Assembly (NCBI RefSeq): GCF_018274385.1
Contig: NZ_JAAFYZ010000013.1
Location: forward strand, 1 to 64,000
From: Catenulispora pinistramenti
GTDB taxonomy: Bacteria; Actinomycetota; Actinomycetes; Streptomycetales; Catenulisporaceae
Direction: 5' to 3'
DNA: 64,000 nt
The translations under genes were made by a program, and so were the position numbers. Below the pieces are notes generated by a model, which had not been told where the DNA came from, made no database searches, and worked only from the letters and a program-made list of their open reading frames with translations. Every line of letters starts with the position of its first letter. Within the stretch, counting starts at the first letter, position 1. Below, in pieces: positions 45,720 to 54,218 of this stretch.

Positions 45720-46049
45720 TCAGGTTTTCGGGTCGCCGAGGTAGAGTCCGGCAGCGCAGTCCAGCGCGGCTTCCGGGCTGCCGAACGGCAGGCTGGTGGG
45801 CAGGATGTTGTCCTCGTAGCGCTCGTTGCTGTAGGTAAACAGTGCGAACCCCCACAGCTCGGGGTGGCCGGTGTCTTTCAGGCGGCACAACTGCAGGTCG
45901 CCGTCATCGTCGTCAGCCAGGACGGCGTCGATGTAGGCGTAGCCGGCCCGCCAGCGGACCTTGATCTCGGTGATCTGCGGCCAGCGCCGGGCGTGGGCGG
46001 TCAGGCGCTGGTGCAGGGCGGCCGTCTTGGCGGCGTTCGGGCTGGCCAT
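45720..46049 (-). CDS. IS630 passenger protein of unknown function
   Basis: A 109-aa acidic protein: HARRWPQITEIKVRWRAGYAYIDAVL, then LWGFALFTYSNERYEDNILP, then a LDCAAGLYLGDP C-terminus. Similar small proteins accompany actinomycete IS630 transposases, as I recall the family, but their function is not known. ATG 46049 is preferred over an in-frame start at 46073 because AGGATAGGG precedes it. It ends 4 bp from the left inverted repeat and is intact, unlike the transposase. Confidence 0.7.
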   Translation of the reverse strand: MASPNAAKTAALHQRLTAHARRWPQITEIKVRWRAGYAYIDAVLADDDDGDLQLCRLKDTGHPELWGFALFTYSNERYEDNILPTSLPFGSPEAALDCAAGLYLGDPKT

Positions 46050-46156
46050 GGCCCTATCCTGCCCGATCCCCACGAAGACCGGTGACCTGGTGCACCACGA
46101 CCAGGGACCGCCCCGAGATGATCAGCGGAACAGCAGTCTGATCTCAGGGTGGGGCG

Positions 46157-47243
46157 ATGGCACTGACCAGTCCGTTCGTGATCGAGTTGACCGGAGCCGA
46201 GCGCGAGGACCTGGAACACCTGGCCGATTCGCGCACCGCGCCGTTCGGGCAGGTGCAGCGGGCCTCGGTGATCCTGGCGATGGCCGACGGGATGTCGAAC
46301 GCCGCCGTGTCCAAGGCCGCCGGACGGCATGTCGACACCGTCCGGACCTGGCGCAAACGGTTCGCCGTCGAGTGGCTGGCCGTGCTGACCGACCGGCCCC
46401 GGCCGGCCAGCCGCCCCCGGCTGTCCCCGGCTGTCCCTGGAGGACAAACTACGGATCATCGCCGCGGCCACCGCTACGCCGCCGGGGACAGACACCGTGT
46501 GGACCCACCGGCTGCTTGCCGAACACCTGGGCTTGGCCGGGCTGGCCGTGTCCGCCTCGCAGATCGGCCGGATACTGGACGCCGTCGATCTCAAACCGCA
46601 CCTGGTCCGCGGCTGGCTGACTCGACCGGCCGACCCGGAGTTCTTCACCAAAGCCGCTGACGTTTGCGCCCTGTACCGCACCTGCCCGGAGAACTCCGTA
46701 GTGTTCAGCGTGGATGAGAAGACCGGCATCACCGCCCGCTCCCGCAAACACCCCGACCAGCTAGGACAACCGGGACAACCGGGACGGCGGACCCGCCGGG
46801 AGTTCGAGTACATCCGCCATGGCACCGTCTCGATCGTCGCCGCGCTGAACGTCCACACCGGCTAGGTCCTCACCGAGACGATCGCCCGCAACAACGCCGA
46901 CACCTTCATCGGGTTCCTGCACGCCCTGGACGCCACCGTCCCGGCCGGCACCGACATCCACCTGGTCATGGACAACGGCTCATCCCATGTCGCGAAGAAG
47001 ACCCGGGCCTGGCTCGCGGCCCGGCCCCGCTTCCACGTCCACCACACTCCCCAGCACGCCAGCTGGCTCAACCAGGTCGAACTGTTCTTCTCGACCCTCA
47101 CCCGCCGCCTGCTCCGCCGCGGCCAATTCGCCTCCCGCGACGAACTGGCCGAGCGCATCGACGACTTCGTTCTGGCCTACGACGAACACGACGCCAAGCC
47201 CTACCGCTGGACCTACGACGGCAGCCCGCTGAAGACAGCGTGA
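46157..47243 (+). pseudogene. IS630 transposase with 10-bp duplication and nonsense codon
   Basis: A DDE transposase of about 360 codons in three pieces. The N-terminal helix-turn-helix (MSNAAVSKAAGRHVDTVRTW) is in frame 1. At 46418-46437 the 10-mer CGGCTGTCCC is duplicated in tandem; removing one copy restores RLSLEDKLR and joins the next frame (TVWTHRLLAEHLGLAGLAVS). First Asp is in VFSVDEKTG. At 46863-46865 a TAG interrupts NVHTG-VLTETIARNN. After it come VMDNGSSH (second Asp) and WLNQVELFFS (Glu). Two independent lesions make it inactive. Confidence 0.9.
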
Positions 47244-47272
47244 ACCCCCGAAGGATCAACGCGGCGCTGCAC
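47243..47272 (-). repeat. Right terminal inverted repeat of the IS630 element
   Basis: A 30-bp end, exact complement of the left end, followed by TA at 47273-47274. Confidence 0.85.
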
Positions 47273-47583
47273 TAGGCACCCCGCTCATAGGCTCCTTCCT
47301 GATCGGAGAGCCGAACGAAGTATGGAGGCGCCATGTGCATGCCCGCCCTCTGATTGCCGACCCACGACGTGACGTCGTATTCGCATACCGCGTACGCTTG
47401 CCGCGCCCCGATCTGCACGGACAGCCTGCCGAACTCACCGTCGATCTTCGCCACCGATACCGAAGCCCCGGAGGGGACCTTGTACAGTTCGCTCGCGGTG
47501 TCCTCGTACGCATCCAGCCAGTCGACGGTCTCGACTCCGGCGAGTCCTGGCACTGCCGACAAGGGTTCCACGAGGTCGGCCAT
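47272..47583 (-). CDS. Small acidic protein, 3' end formed by the IS630 junction
   Basis: A 103-aa frame with a good ribosome site (AGAGG before ATG 47583): VETVDWLDAYEDTASELYKV, then EFGRLSVQIGARQAYAVCEYDV, then MHMAPPYFVRL. I do not recognise it. Its TAG stop is made of the TA target duplicate at the IS630 edge, so the protein may be shortened. Its 5' side abuts the ISL3 fragment. An immunity or toxin-associated role is possible from the neighbourhood but unsupported. Confidence 0.45.
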   Translation of the reverse strand: MADLVEPLSAVPGLAGVETVDWLDAYEDTASELYKVPSGASVSVAKIDGEFGRLSVQIGARQAYAVCEYDVTSWVGNQRAGMHMAPPYFVRLSDQEGAYERGA

Positions 47584-47664
47584 CGCATCCTCTGGTTCGG
47601 AGTATCGCCCTTGCGTGCTCGCAGCTGGCGCGCCCTCCTGACGTGCGCCCACGACCACGCCGCC

Positions 47665-47937
47665 GTCGAGCTCAAACACAAGCTTTCCTGGGCCACACGC
47701 TGCCGCATCCCAGCCTTCGTCGAACTGGCCCGCAAGATCAAGAAGAACCGTGAACAGATCGACAACGCCCTCGACCACAACCTGTCCAACGCCCTGATCG
47801 AATCCATGAACACCAAAATCCGCCAGATCACCCGCACCGCCTACGGCTTCACCAACCCCGAAGCCCTCATCGCCCTCGCACTCCTCGCTCACGGCGGCTA
47901 CCGACCCCAACTACCCGGCCGAACCACCCACGGATAA
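47665..47937 (+). pseudogene. ISL3-family transposase, C-terminal fragment
   Basis: About 90 codons match the end of ISL3 (IS204/IS1001/IS1096/IS1165) transposases: LKHKLSWATRCRIPAFVELA, then ALDHNLSNALIESMNTKIR (final acidic catalytic region), then AYGFTNPEALIALALL and GGYRP. The frame is intact to its stop, but the N-terminal three quarters are missing. Nothing is supported in 47938-48129. Confidence 0.8.
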
Positions 47938-48129
47938 GTCAGGGGCGCCAGCTTTTCAGCTTTGCCGGCGGGACCTGCGTGATCTGGTCCTTGAGGCCGG
48001 CGAGCGCGCTGGCATGGCTCAACGGCAGCACGAAAACGTGTGGAATGGACGCGAGCCTGGAAAGGAAGGACGGTTCACCGCAAGATCCTGCCCTGATGAC
48101 GCGGTGCCGAGATCTCGGCACCCACAGTC

Positions 48130-50805
48130 TCAGTGTCGCGCGGCGCCCGGGACCGGCGGGGCGGGGGCGAGCAGTCTGAGGTCGCGGGCTCGGGCGACAG
48201 CCTCGGTCCGGCTGTGCACGTCGAGCTTGTCGTACAGCTTGCGTATATGGGTCTTGATGGTGTTGCGCGAGACGGACAGCTCGCCGGCGATGTCCTGCGA
48301 GGTCAGGTTCGTCGGCAGGTAGCGCAGCACGCGGATCTCGCTGTCGCTGAGCGGTCCGACCAGTGGATGTGGGCCGCCAGGTGCCTGCGCGACCTGGGCT
48401 CCGTCGAGCGCACTCCGAATCTCGGCAAGCAGGGAGGCGTGCGCGGTGCGATGGTGATCGGCCAGCCCAGGGGGCGGATACAGCAGAAACGGCGAGAGCG
48501 TTCCGTCGGGCTCCGCCTCGTCGAGGGCGTGTTCGATGGCTGATTCCACACCTGCCCGGTCAGCAAGCGCGTCGTACGCGGCCGCCGCCAGCAGGTGGGC
48601 CTGAGCCCGCCAGACGCGACGGTCCAGTGGAACGTCACCTTCCAGTACCGGGGCGAGCGCGGTGAGCGCGGCGTGCGGGTCGCCTTGCGCGAGATTCAGC
48701 TCAGCGGCGGCGGTATGGATCTCACCGAAGGCGCGATCATGGTCGCCCAACCCGGCCAGCAGGCGCTCGGCGTGCTGGGCCTGGCCCGAGCGAATCAGGG
48801 CATGGATCTGAAACGTGCGTATGCGGGGGATGAGGTGGTGCGGTCCGTCCAGCCGCTGGGCCTGGGTCTGGACGGACCGCAGCGCGGCCAAAGCCGCTTC
48901 GTAGCGGTTCCGGCCCAGCTCGAGCAGCGCGCGGACATAGCTGATCCCCAGGCTGGCCGCAGGCTGTGTCTCCGCTCTCAGGGTTCGTTCGGCGCGTTCG
49001 ACCCAGGGCTCGGCTTCCTCTGTCCGGCCTTGCCGCACCAGCACGGTGGCCACCGCCATGCAGGCGACGCCGGCGGCGGCATGGTCGGTCCAGCCGTGTC
49101 GACGGGCCAGCTCGTACGCCTGCCTGCCATCGCGGTCGGCTCGGGCGAACGAGACGTAGATCTCTGCCATCGCCAGGTCGGCCAGGCCCGTGAACTCCAG
49201 ATAGGGACGCCCGATCCGTCGGCTCAGTGCGATGCCGGCCTCCAGGTGGTCTCTGCCGTCCTCAAGCCGGTCCACCCAGAACTCGGCCGCGCCCAGACTG
49301 ATCGACACGAGTGCCTGCAGATCCTCGTCGGGGCCCTTCCCGGCGGAATCCGCCGCTGTCTCGGCGTAGAGTCGTGCCGCGACTTCGGCCACCGCCGAGA
49401 CGTTCCCACGCTCACGGGCCAGCAGCAGCCCGACGATCCCGAGCAGGATGCGAAGCCGACGACGATCGGGTTCGGGCACTGACGTCGATCGACGCTCGGC
49501 GAGGCCGAGGAAGCTCTCGGCCGCCTCCAGCGATCCGCGGTTGAGCTCATCGGCGGCTGCCACGACGGCCAGGCCGGCGTCAGCCGCCACCAAGTCGGCG
49601 GGGAACGCGGTGAGCAGTTCGTGGATGGTGGCGTGTTGTCCGTTCAGGCGCAGACCGGACCACGCATCGACAAAGAGGCCGGTGGCGAGGTCCCAGTCCT
49701 GGGCTGCCTGCGCGTGCCGGATCGCCTCGCCCGGGAATCCGTGCTCGGCCAGCCATCCGGCGGCGGTCTTGTGCAGTCCGGCGACCTCACCGGGCGCTAC
49801 GCGTCGCAGTTCCAGCAGCAATAGGTCAGCGAACATGTGGTGATAGCGGAACCAGGTGCGCTGCCCGTCCAGCGAGACGACGAAGGCGTTTGCCCGTTCC
49901 AGGTCCAACAGGATCCGTTCGGCGTCCTCGTCGCCGGTCAGCAGGCTGGCCAGTTCCGCGTTGACCCGCTCCAGGACGCAGGTGCGCAACAGCAGCCGCC
50001 GCACTTGCTCGCTCTGCCGGTTCAGCACCTCCGCCAGCAGGTACTCGGCGACCGTCCGCTCGCTGCCGGAGAAGTCGGCGGCGGACTGCACCGGTTCAGG
50101 CTGCCTGGCCAGCGACAAGGCGGCAAGACGCAATCCCGCCGCCCAGCCCTCCGTCCGTTCGTACAGCGCCGTCAGCGCCGCCGTGGGCAAGTCCACACCC
50201 GCGGACGTCACCAGCTCGGCGGCTTCGGCCACGCTGAACTTCAAATCGTCGGCTCGGATCTCGGTCAGCTCGCCCTCCAGCCGCAGCCGGTGCAGCCCCA
50301 ACCGAACGTCGTGGCGGGCGACCAGGACGAACCGAAGCTCCGGCGGGGCACGCATCACCAGCAGTTCGAGTTGCCGCAGGACCTCCTCCGACCTCAATTC
50401 GTGCACGTCGTCGATCACCAGCCACAACCGGTCGCGCACCGATGCCAGATCCTTGAGCAGCAGCTCCATCAGTGCCCAACCATCTAGATCCGGCGCCGCC
50501 GAAACCGCTCGCACCAGCTCCGATCCCACGGAAGTCCGACGTATCGCATCGAGTACTGAAATCCAGAACCGCCGCGGATCGAGGTCATCGCGCCCCACCG
50601 GCACCCACGCGGCGCGACCGGCCATGTCCGGCTGGCTGATCCACGATTTGAGGAGCACCGTCTTACCGCTTCCCGGCGGTGCCGACACGAACGTCACCCG
50701 GGCCGCCCCGGCCAACAGCCGCACCAACGCCGGGCGTGACACCACCCTGCTCACCACAGGACCGGGGACACCCGCGACGCTGGTACTTGTCTCACCCGAG
50801 CCCAC
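48130..50805 (-). CDS. LAL/MalT-type LuxR transcriptional activator
   Basis: An 891-aa STAND-type regulator. Walker A GSGKT lies at 45-49 (SAPPGSGKTVLL), Walker B LWLVIDDVHE at 127-136, then a winged-helix region and TPR-like helical repeats (about 350-780). A C-terminal LuxR helix-turn-helix (LSDSEIRVLRYL through SVSRNTIKTHIRKLYDKL) spans about 819-861. Such proteins bind ATP and a small ligand, oligomerise and activate transcription, often of secondary-metabolite or catabolic genes. The GTG start is preceded by AT-rich ACATAATATG, a possible -10, so the mRNA may be leaderless. It lies next to the S9 peptidase and the six-gene operon, a plausible target. Confidence 0.9.
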   Translation of the reverse strand: MGSGETSTSVAGVPGPVVSRVVSRPALVRLLAGAARVTFVSAPPGSGKTVLLKSWISQPDMAGRAAWVPVGRDDLDPRRFWISVLDAIRRTSVGSELVRAVSAAPDLDGWALMELLLKDLASVRDRLWLVIDDVHELRSEEVLRQLELLVMRAPPELRFVLVARHDVRLGLHRLRLEGELTEIRADDLKFSVAEAAELVTSAGVDLPTAALTALYERTEGWAAGLRLAALSLARQPEPVQSAADFSGSERTVAEYLLAEVLNRQSEQVRRLLLRTCVLERVNAELASLLTGDEDAERILLDLERANAFVVSLDGQRTWFRYHHMFADLLLLELRRVAPGEVAGLHKTAAGWLAEHGFPGEAIRHAQAAQDWDLATGLFVDAWSGLRLNGQHATIHELLTAFPADLVAADAGLAVVAAADELNRGSLEAAESFLGLAERRSTSVPEPDRRRLRILLGIVGLLLARERGNVSAVAEVAARLYAETAADSAGKGPDEDLQALVSISLGAAEFWVDRLEDGRDHLEAGIALSRRIGRPYLEFTGLADLAMAEIYVSFARADRDGRQAYELARRHGWTDHAAAGVACMAVATVLVRQGRTEEAEPWVERAERTLRAETQPAASLGISYVRALLELGRNRYEAALAALRSVQTQAQRLDGPHHLIPRIRTFQIHALIRSGQAQHAERLLAGLGDHDRAFGEIHTAAAELNLAQGDPHAALTALAPVLEGDVPLDRRVWRAQAHLLAAAAYDALADRAGVESAIEHALDEAEPDGTLSPFLLYPPPGLADHHRTAHASLLAEIRSALDGAQVAQAPGGPHPLVGPLSDSEIRVLRYLPTNLTSQDIAGELSVSRNTIKTHIRKLYDKLDVHSRTEAVARARDLRLLAPAPPVPGAARH

Positions 50806-51011
50806 ATTTCATATTATGTCACCGTCGTCGGCGCCCGGAGCCTTGGCGGCTTGAGGAGTCGTCACCCGATCCAGGCGATCCGGGGCGGGCCGGCCCTGGT
50901 AGTCAAGACCAGGAGACGGTCAGGGATTGCGGGCCGGGACACCTTTGATCGTGTGCCGCGTCGTTGAGAATCAGCCTACTGGGATGACAGGATGTTGCTC
51001 AGCACGCTGCG
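50806..51011. other. Short gap without a gene
   Basis: No supported frame or structure was seen between the LAL regulator and the ROK remnant, apart from the regulator's probable promoter at the left edge. Confidence 0.35.
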
Positions 51012-51269
51012 ATGATGCCGGAGTGGCGCCGTTTCTGTGAACGACGTCGCCCTTGGTGCGGTTCGCCGAGTCGAACCGGGCGGACGAGATCGGCAGGTAG
51101 CCGATCTCGCCGACGGCTCCGGTCGCTCTGGTGCCACTCATCGCCTACGCCGGTGCCGATGCCGACGGCGGCCACCGCGAAGCCCTGGAGTCCGCGTCCG
51201 CGCCCGGACCGCTGCTCGCCCAGCGCGCAGACGTCGGCGTCGTTGTCGTTGTCGTTGTCGTTGTCGGCG
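51012..51269 (-). pseudogene. ROK-family sugar kinase/regulator remnant with expanded Asp-Asn repeat
   Basis: Two pieces of a ROK protein in different frames. DVCALGEQRSG and GLQGFAVAAVGIGTGVG lie in one frame, RATGAVGEIGYLPI in another, as in the ROK core (VDND..ALGE, GTGxG, GAxGEIGY). At 51238-51266 the hexamer for Asp-Asn is repeated four times, giving DNDNDNDND where relatives have a single DND. A frameshift separates the pieces, and the rest of the gene is absent. Confidence 0.6.
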
Positions 51270-51291
51270 GCGTGCCAGGGCCCTGGCACGC
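51270..51291 (-). terminator. 22-bp perfect palindrome at the S9 peptidase stop codon
   Basis: GCGTGCCAGGG followed at once by its complement, with no loop. Its right end overlaps the TAG at 51291-51293. It is a likely terminator or cruciform-forming site, and it borders the hexamer repeat of the ROK remnant. Confidence 0.65.
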
Positions 51292-53243
51292 TATCTGCCG
51301 AGGTTCTCCACTTCCACCGGGTCGATCCCCTCGGCCGCTGGTAGTTCGAAGCCGAGCACCTGCCCGTAGAAGGACAACTCGGCGTCCAGGGCCCGGCAGA
51401 TGTTCGCCCCGAGCCGAAAGCCATGCTGCTCGCCGTCGAACAGCAAGTAGGCCACGGGCACACCCCGCCCGCGCAGGGCGTCGACGATCAGCCGGCTCTG
51501 GCTGGGGGGCACCACGGCGTCCTCTGAGCCCTGAAGTACGATCACTGGCTTGGTGAGGTCGGCGATGTGAGTGATCGGCGAGCGTTCCACGTAGACGTCG
51601 CGACGTTGCGGATAGGGCCCGATGAGCCCGTCGAGATAGTGGCTTTCGAACTTGTGCGTGTCCCTCACGAACGCCTCCAGGTCGGCCACGCCGTAGCGGT
51701 CGGTGCCTGCGGCGAACGGGGTGTCCTTGTGAGCCAGCGCCGCGAGCGCCGTGTAGCCGCCCGCGGACCCGCCGCTGATCGTCAGCCGCGCTCCGTCGAC
51801 GCGTCCGCGCGCGGCCAGCCATGACACCGCAGCCATGCAGTCCTCCACATCCGCGACGCCCCATGCGCCCCTGAGCGCATCACGGTAGCGGCGCCCATAA
51901 CCGGTCGAGCCGCGGTGGTTGACGTCGACGACGGCGAACCCGCGGCTCGTCCAGTACTGGTAGCTCGTCTTCAACGATGAGTGCCCCGTGCCGGTGGGGC
52001 CGCCGTGGACCTGCACGCGTACTGGGGGGAGTTGCCCGTCCGGCCCGGTGAACCCGGGATTGGTGGGCGGGTAGAACAGCGCATGTGCTTCAGCGCCCGC
52101 ACCTGTCGGGTAGGTGAGGTGTTCGGGCACTGACAGGTATCCGAGCTCGATGCCGAATTCGGGCGGCCGGCGCAGGACGGTCAGCTCTCCGGTAGCCGGG
52201 TCGAGCCGGTAGATCCCGGCGGCGGACGTGGGGGTGCCGCCGACGAACACTACGGCGTTACCGGCAGCACATAGCGCCGACAGGGCGGTGAAGGGCTGGT
52301 CGAGGTCGCGGATCGTGCCGTCGACAGTGCGAACGGCGAGCCCGTCGCGTCCGTCGCGGTAGCGGGCGAAGACGACGGTGCCGTCCTCGAGCGTCGCCGA
52401 ACGGGACATTCCGAGCTGCCAGGCGGCCACCCCGAGGTCGGCACCCGTGTGCACTACCGGCTCGACGCCGGTGTGCGGCAGCCAGCGGTAGAGGTTCCAC
52501 CAATCGGTGCGGTCGGACAGGAACGACAATGCACCGTCGGGTTGCCAGCGCGGCTCGCCGACCGATTCTCCGCGCCCGCCGGCGACAACCGTCTGCGCGC
52601 CGGTCGCGATGTCGCGCACCAGCAGTTCGACGTCGTCCCAGGGCATGCTCGGGTGGTTCCACTGGAGCCAGGCCATCCGTGCGCCGTCCGGCGACAGACG
52701 CGGCGCCGCGACGAAGTCGGGTCCGCTGACCAGGACCTCGGGCTCGCCGACGCGATCGGCGGCGATGCGCACGATCTCGTTGCGCACGCCGGTGGCGCCG
52801 GGCCCGCCGTGACACTCGCGCACACAGACGATCGACGTGCCGTCGACACTCGTGTCCCCGTCGGCCCAGCGGTCGGCGCGCGGTGTGGCGGGCGGCGCCG
52901 TGATCGGTACCGGCACCGCGCCCGGCCAGAGCCGGTAGAGCCGTTGATCTGCCCAGTTCGCGAACCACAGGACGCCGCCGCGCACCCACCATGCCCCGCC
53001 CCCGTACTCGTGCACGGCGGTGCGCGCACTCATCCCGGCAGGGAGCAGGTCGGTGAGGGTGCCGTCGGGAGCGCGGCGCACGATTTGGACCCGGCCGCCC
53101 TCGGCCGGCCGGGCTTCCTCCCAGACCACGGCGTCGCCGTCGACGAACAGACCGCCCAGGCGCACCGAGTCCTCAAGGACAAGGGCAGAGGTGATCGGGC
53201 TGGACCACGAACCAAACGGTGCAACAGTCACATCATCGACCAT
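51291..53243 (-). CDS. S9 family prolyl-oligopeptidase-type peptidase
   Basis: A 650-aa serine peptidase. The N-terminal two thirds form a beta-propeller gate (repeated WD/YW blades such as FANWADQRLYRLW). The alpha/beta hydrolase domain begins near residue 400 (VQVHGGPTG). The nucleophile is in SGGSAGGYTAL (about 490), the acid in QGSEDAVVP (about 570) and the histidine in DGEQHGF (about 604). No signal peptide: probably cytosolic, trimming short peptides. ATG 53243 is preferred (GGGA upstream); an ATG at 53255 is in frame. It is on the same strand as the six-gene operon, 60 bp after it, and may act on its product. Confidence 0.88.
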   Translation of the reverse strand: MVDDVTVAPFGSWSSPITSALVLEDSVRLGGLFVDGDAVVWEEARPAEGGRVQIVRRAPDGTLTDLLPAGMSARTAVHEYGGGAWWVRGGVLWFANWADQRLYRLWPGAVPVPITAPPATPRADRWADGDTSVDGTSIVCVRECHGGPGATGVRNEIVRIAADRVGEPEVLVSGPDFVAAPRLSPDGARMAWLQWNHPSMPWDDVELLVRDIATGAQTVVAGGRGESVGEPRWQPDGALSFLSDRTDWWNLYRWLPHTGVEPVVHTGADLGVAAWQLGMSRSATLEDGTVVFARYRDGRDGLAVRTVDGTIRDLDQPFTALSALCAAGNAVVFVGGTPTSAAGIYRLDPATGELTVLRRPPEFGIELGYLSVPEHLTYPTGAGAEAHALFYPPTNPGFTGPDGQLPPVRVQVHGGPTGTGHSSLKTSYQYWTSRGFAVVDVNHRGSTGYGRRYRDALRGAWGVADVEDCMAAVSWLAARGRVDGARLTISGGSAGGYTALAALAHKDTPFAAGTDRYGVADLEAFVRDTHKFESHYLDGLIGPYPQRRDVYVERSPITHIADLTKPVIVLQGSEDAVVPPSQSRLIVDALRGRGVPVAYLLFDGEQHGFRLGANICRALDAELSFYGQVLGFELPAAEGIDPVEVENLGR

Positions 53244-53303
53244 GATGGGTCCCATCGTTTCATCGGGTGATCTACTCGGGTCCCGCCTGCCGGCGGTGCC
53301 TGC

Positions 53304-54218
53304 TCACAAGGCCGTTCGAAGCTCCCAGGCCAGCCCGGTGGCGCGGGAGCACGCCACTTTCGCCGCGGCCGGATCGGGCGCCTCGGACAAGAACACCAGG
53401 GCGAGCATCACGGCGGCGTCGAGACGGAAGATGAGCTCGGCGGCTTCTGAACGGCGGTAGTCGCCAGCGACCGATCGGTAGCCCGCTTCCAGTTCGTCAC
53501 CGGCGATGTCACCGATCTGCCGGGAGCGGGCGAGTTCCAACAGCACCGGGCCCACGAGGCTGTTGCTCCAGTCCAGGAGCACAACGGGTCGCCGGCTTGA
53601 TCGGCGAAGATTCGCCGATCGGACGTCGAGATGGAGGAGGTGACCATCATCTGCCACTTCCAGCAGTGCGGCGGCCATCTCCTCGACGGAGGGAATGGGT
53701 AACGACTCACCGGTGATCTCATTGAACACGAGAGCGCGCCGGTTGATTCGGTGCGGAATGAGTCGGCTCGCCGGCATACCCTCCTGCGCGGAGGTGGCGA
53801 ACTCCGGCGGCGGCACTTTGTGGAGGGCCGCCAAGGCGCGCCCGACTTCGTAGCCTTCGACCGGCTCGGCGTCGGACTCGATGTATTCGGAGATCATGAA
53901 AGGGTGGCCGTCGAGTTCATCGACGACGAATGCTCTGGGCGCCTGCGAGAACCCGTGGTGGTGCAGGTGGGCAGCGAGCCGTTGCTCCTGTCGGAACAGC
54001 GTCGACAGCTCGACACCCGGATCGTTGACATTGTCATAGGAAAGATTCACCGGAAGTTTGACGACGACCTGGCCGTATTGCTCCGAAGTCGCCCTCCAGA
54101 CTTGGGATTCCAATCCGCGAGCCAGGATCCGCACCGAGCTCAAGCTGTGCAACCGAGCCACCACAGATACCATCGGGCCGCCGTCCAGCTGACGTGCAGC
54201 CCCGTCATCTGTACTCAT
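53304..54218 (-). CDS. Aminoglycoside-phosphotransferase/choline-kinase-like enzyme
   Basis: A 304-aa kinase-like protein of the APH fold. VVVKLP marks the ATP-binding lysine; the catalytic loop HLLHLDVRSANL (HxDxxxxN, about residue 195) and LLDWSN (metal-binding Asp) follow. It should transfer phosphate from ATP to a hydroxyl of a small molecule. Its ATG overlaps the GNAT stop (ATGA), so it is the last gene of the coupled six-gene operon. In biosynthetic clusters such a kinase often inactivates the toxic product or phosphorylates an intermediate. The true substrate is unknown. Confidence 0.85.
   Translation of the reverse strand: MSTDDGAARQLDGGPMVSVVARLHSLSSVRILARGLESQVWRATSEQYGQVVVKLPVNLSYDNVNDPGVELSTLFRQEQRLAAHLHHHGFSQAPRAFVVDELDGHPFMISEYIESDAEPVEGYEVGRALAALHKVPPPEFATSAQEGMPASRLIPHRINRRALVFNEITGESLPIPSVEEMAAALLEVADDGHLLHLDVRSANLRRSSRRPVVLLDWSNSLVGPVLLELARSRQIGDIAGDELEAGYRSVAGDYRRSEAAELIFRLDAAVMLALVFLSEAPDPAAAKVACSRATGLAWELRTAL

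Larger units (their letters stand above)
45687..47272 (+). mobile_element. IS630-family insertion sequence with passenger gene, 1,586 bp
   Basis: Thirty-base perfect inverted repeats (45687-45716 and 47243-47272) begin GTGCAGCGCC and are flanked on both sides by TA, the usual IS630 target duplication. Inside are a broken DDE transposase on the plus strand and a small passenger gene on the minus strand. The left side interrupts an integrase; the right side adjoins an unrelated gene, so a deletion or rearrangement followed insertion. Confidence 0.88.
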
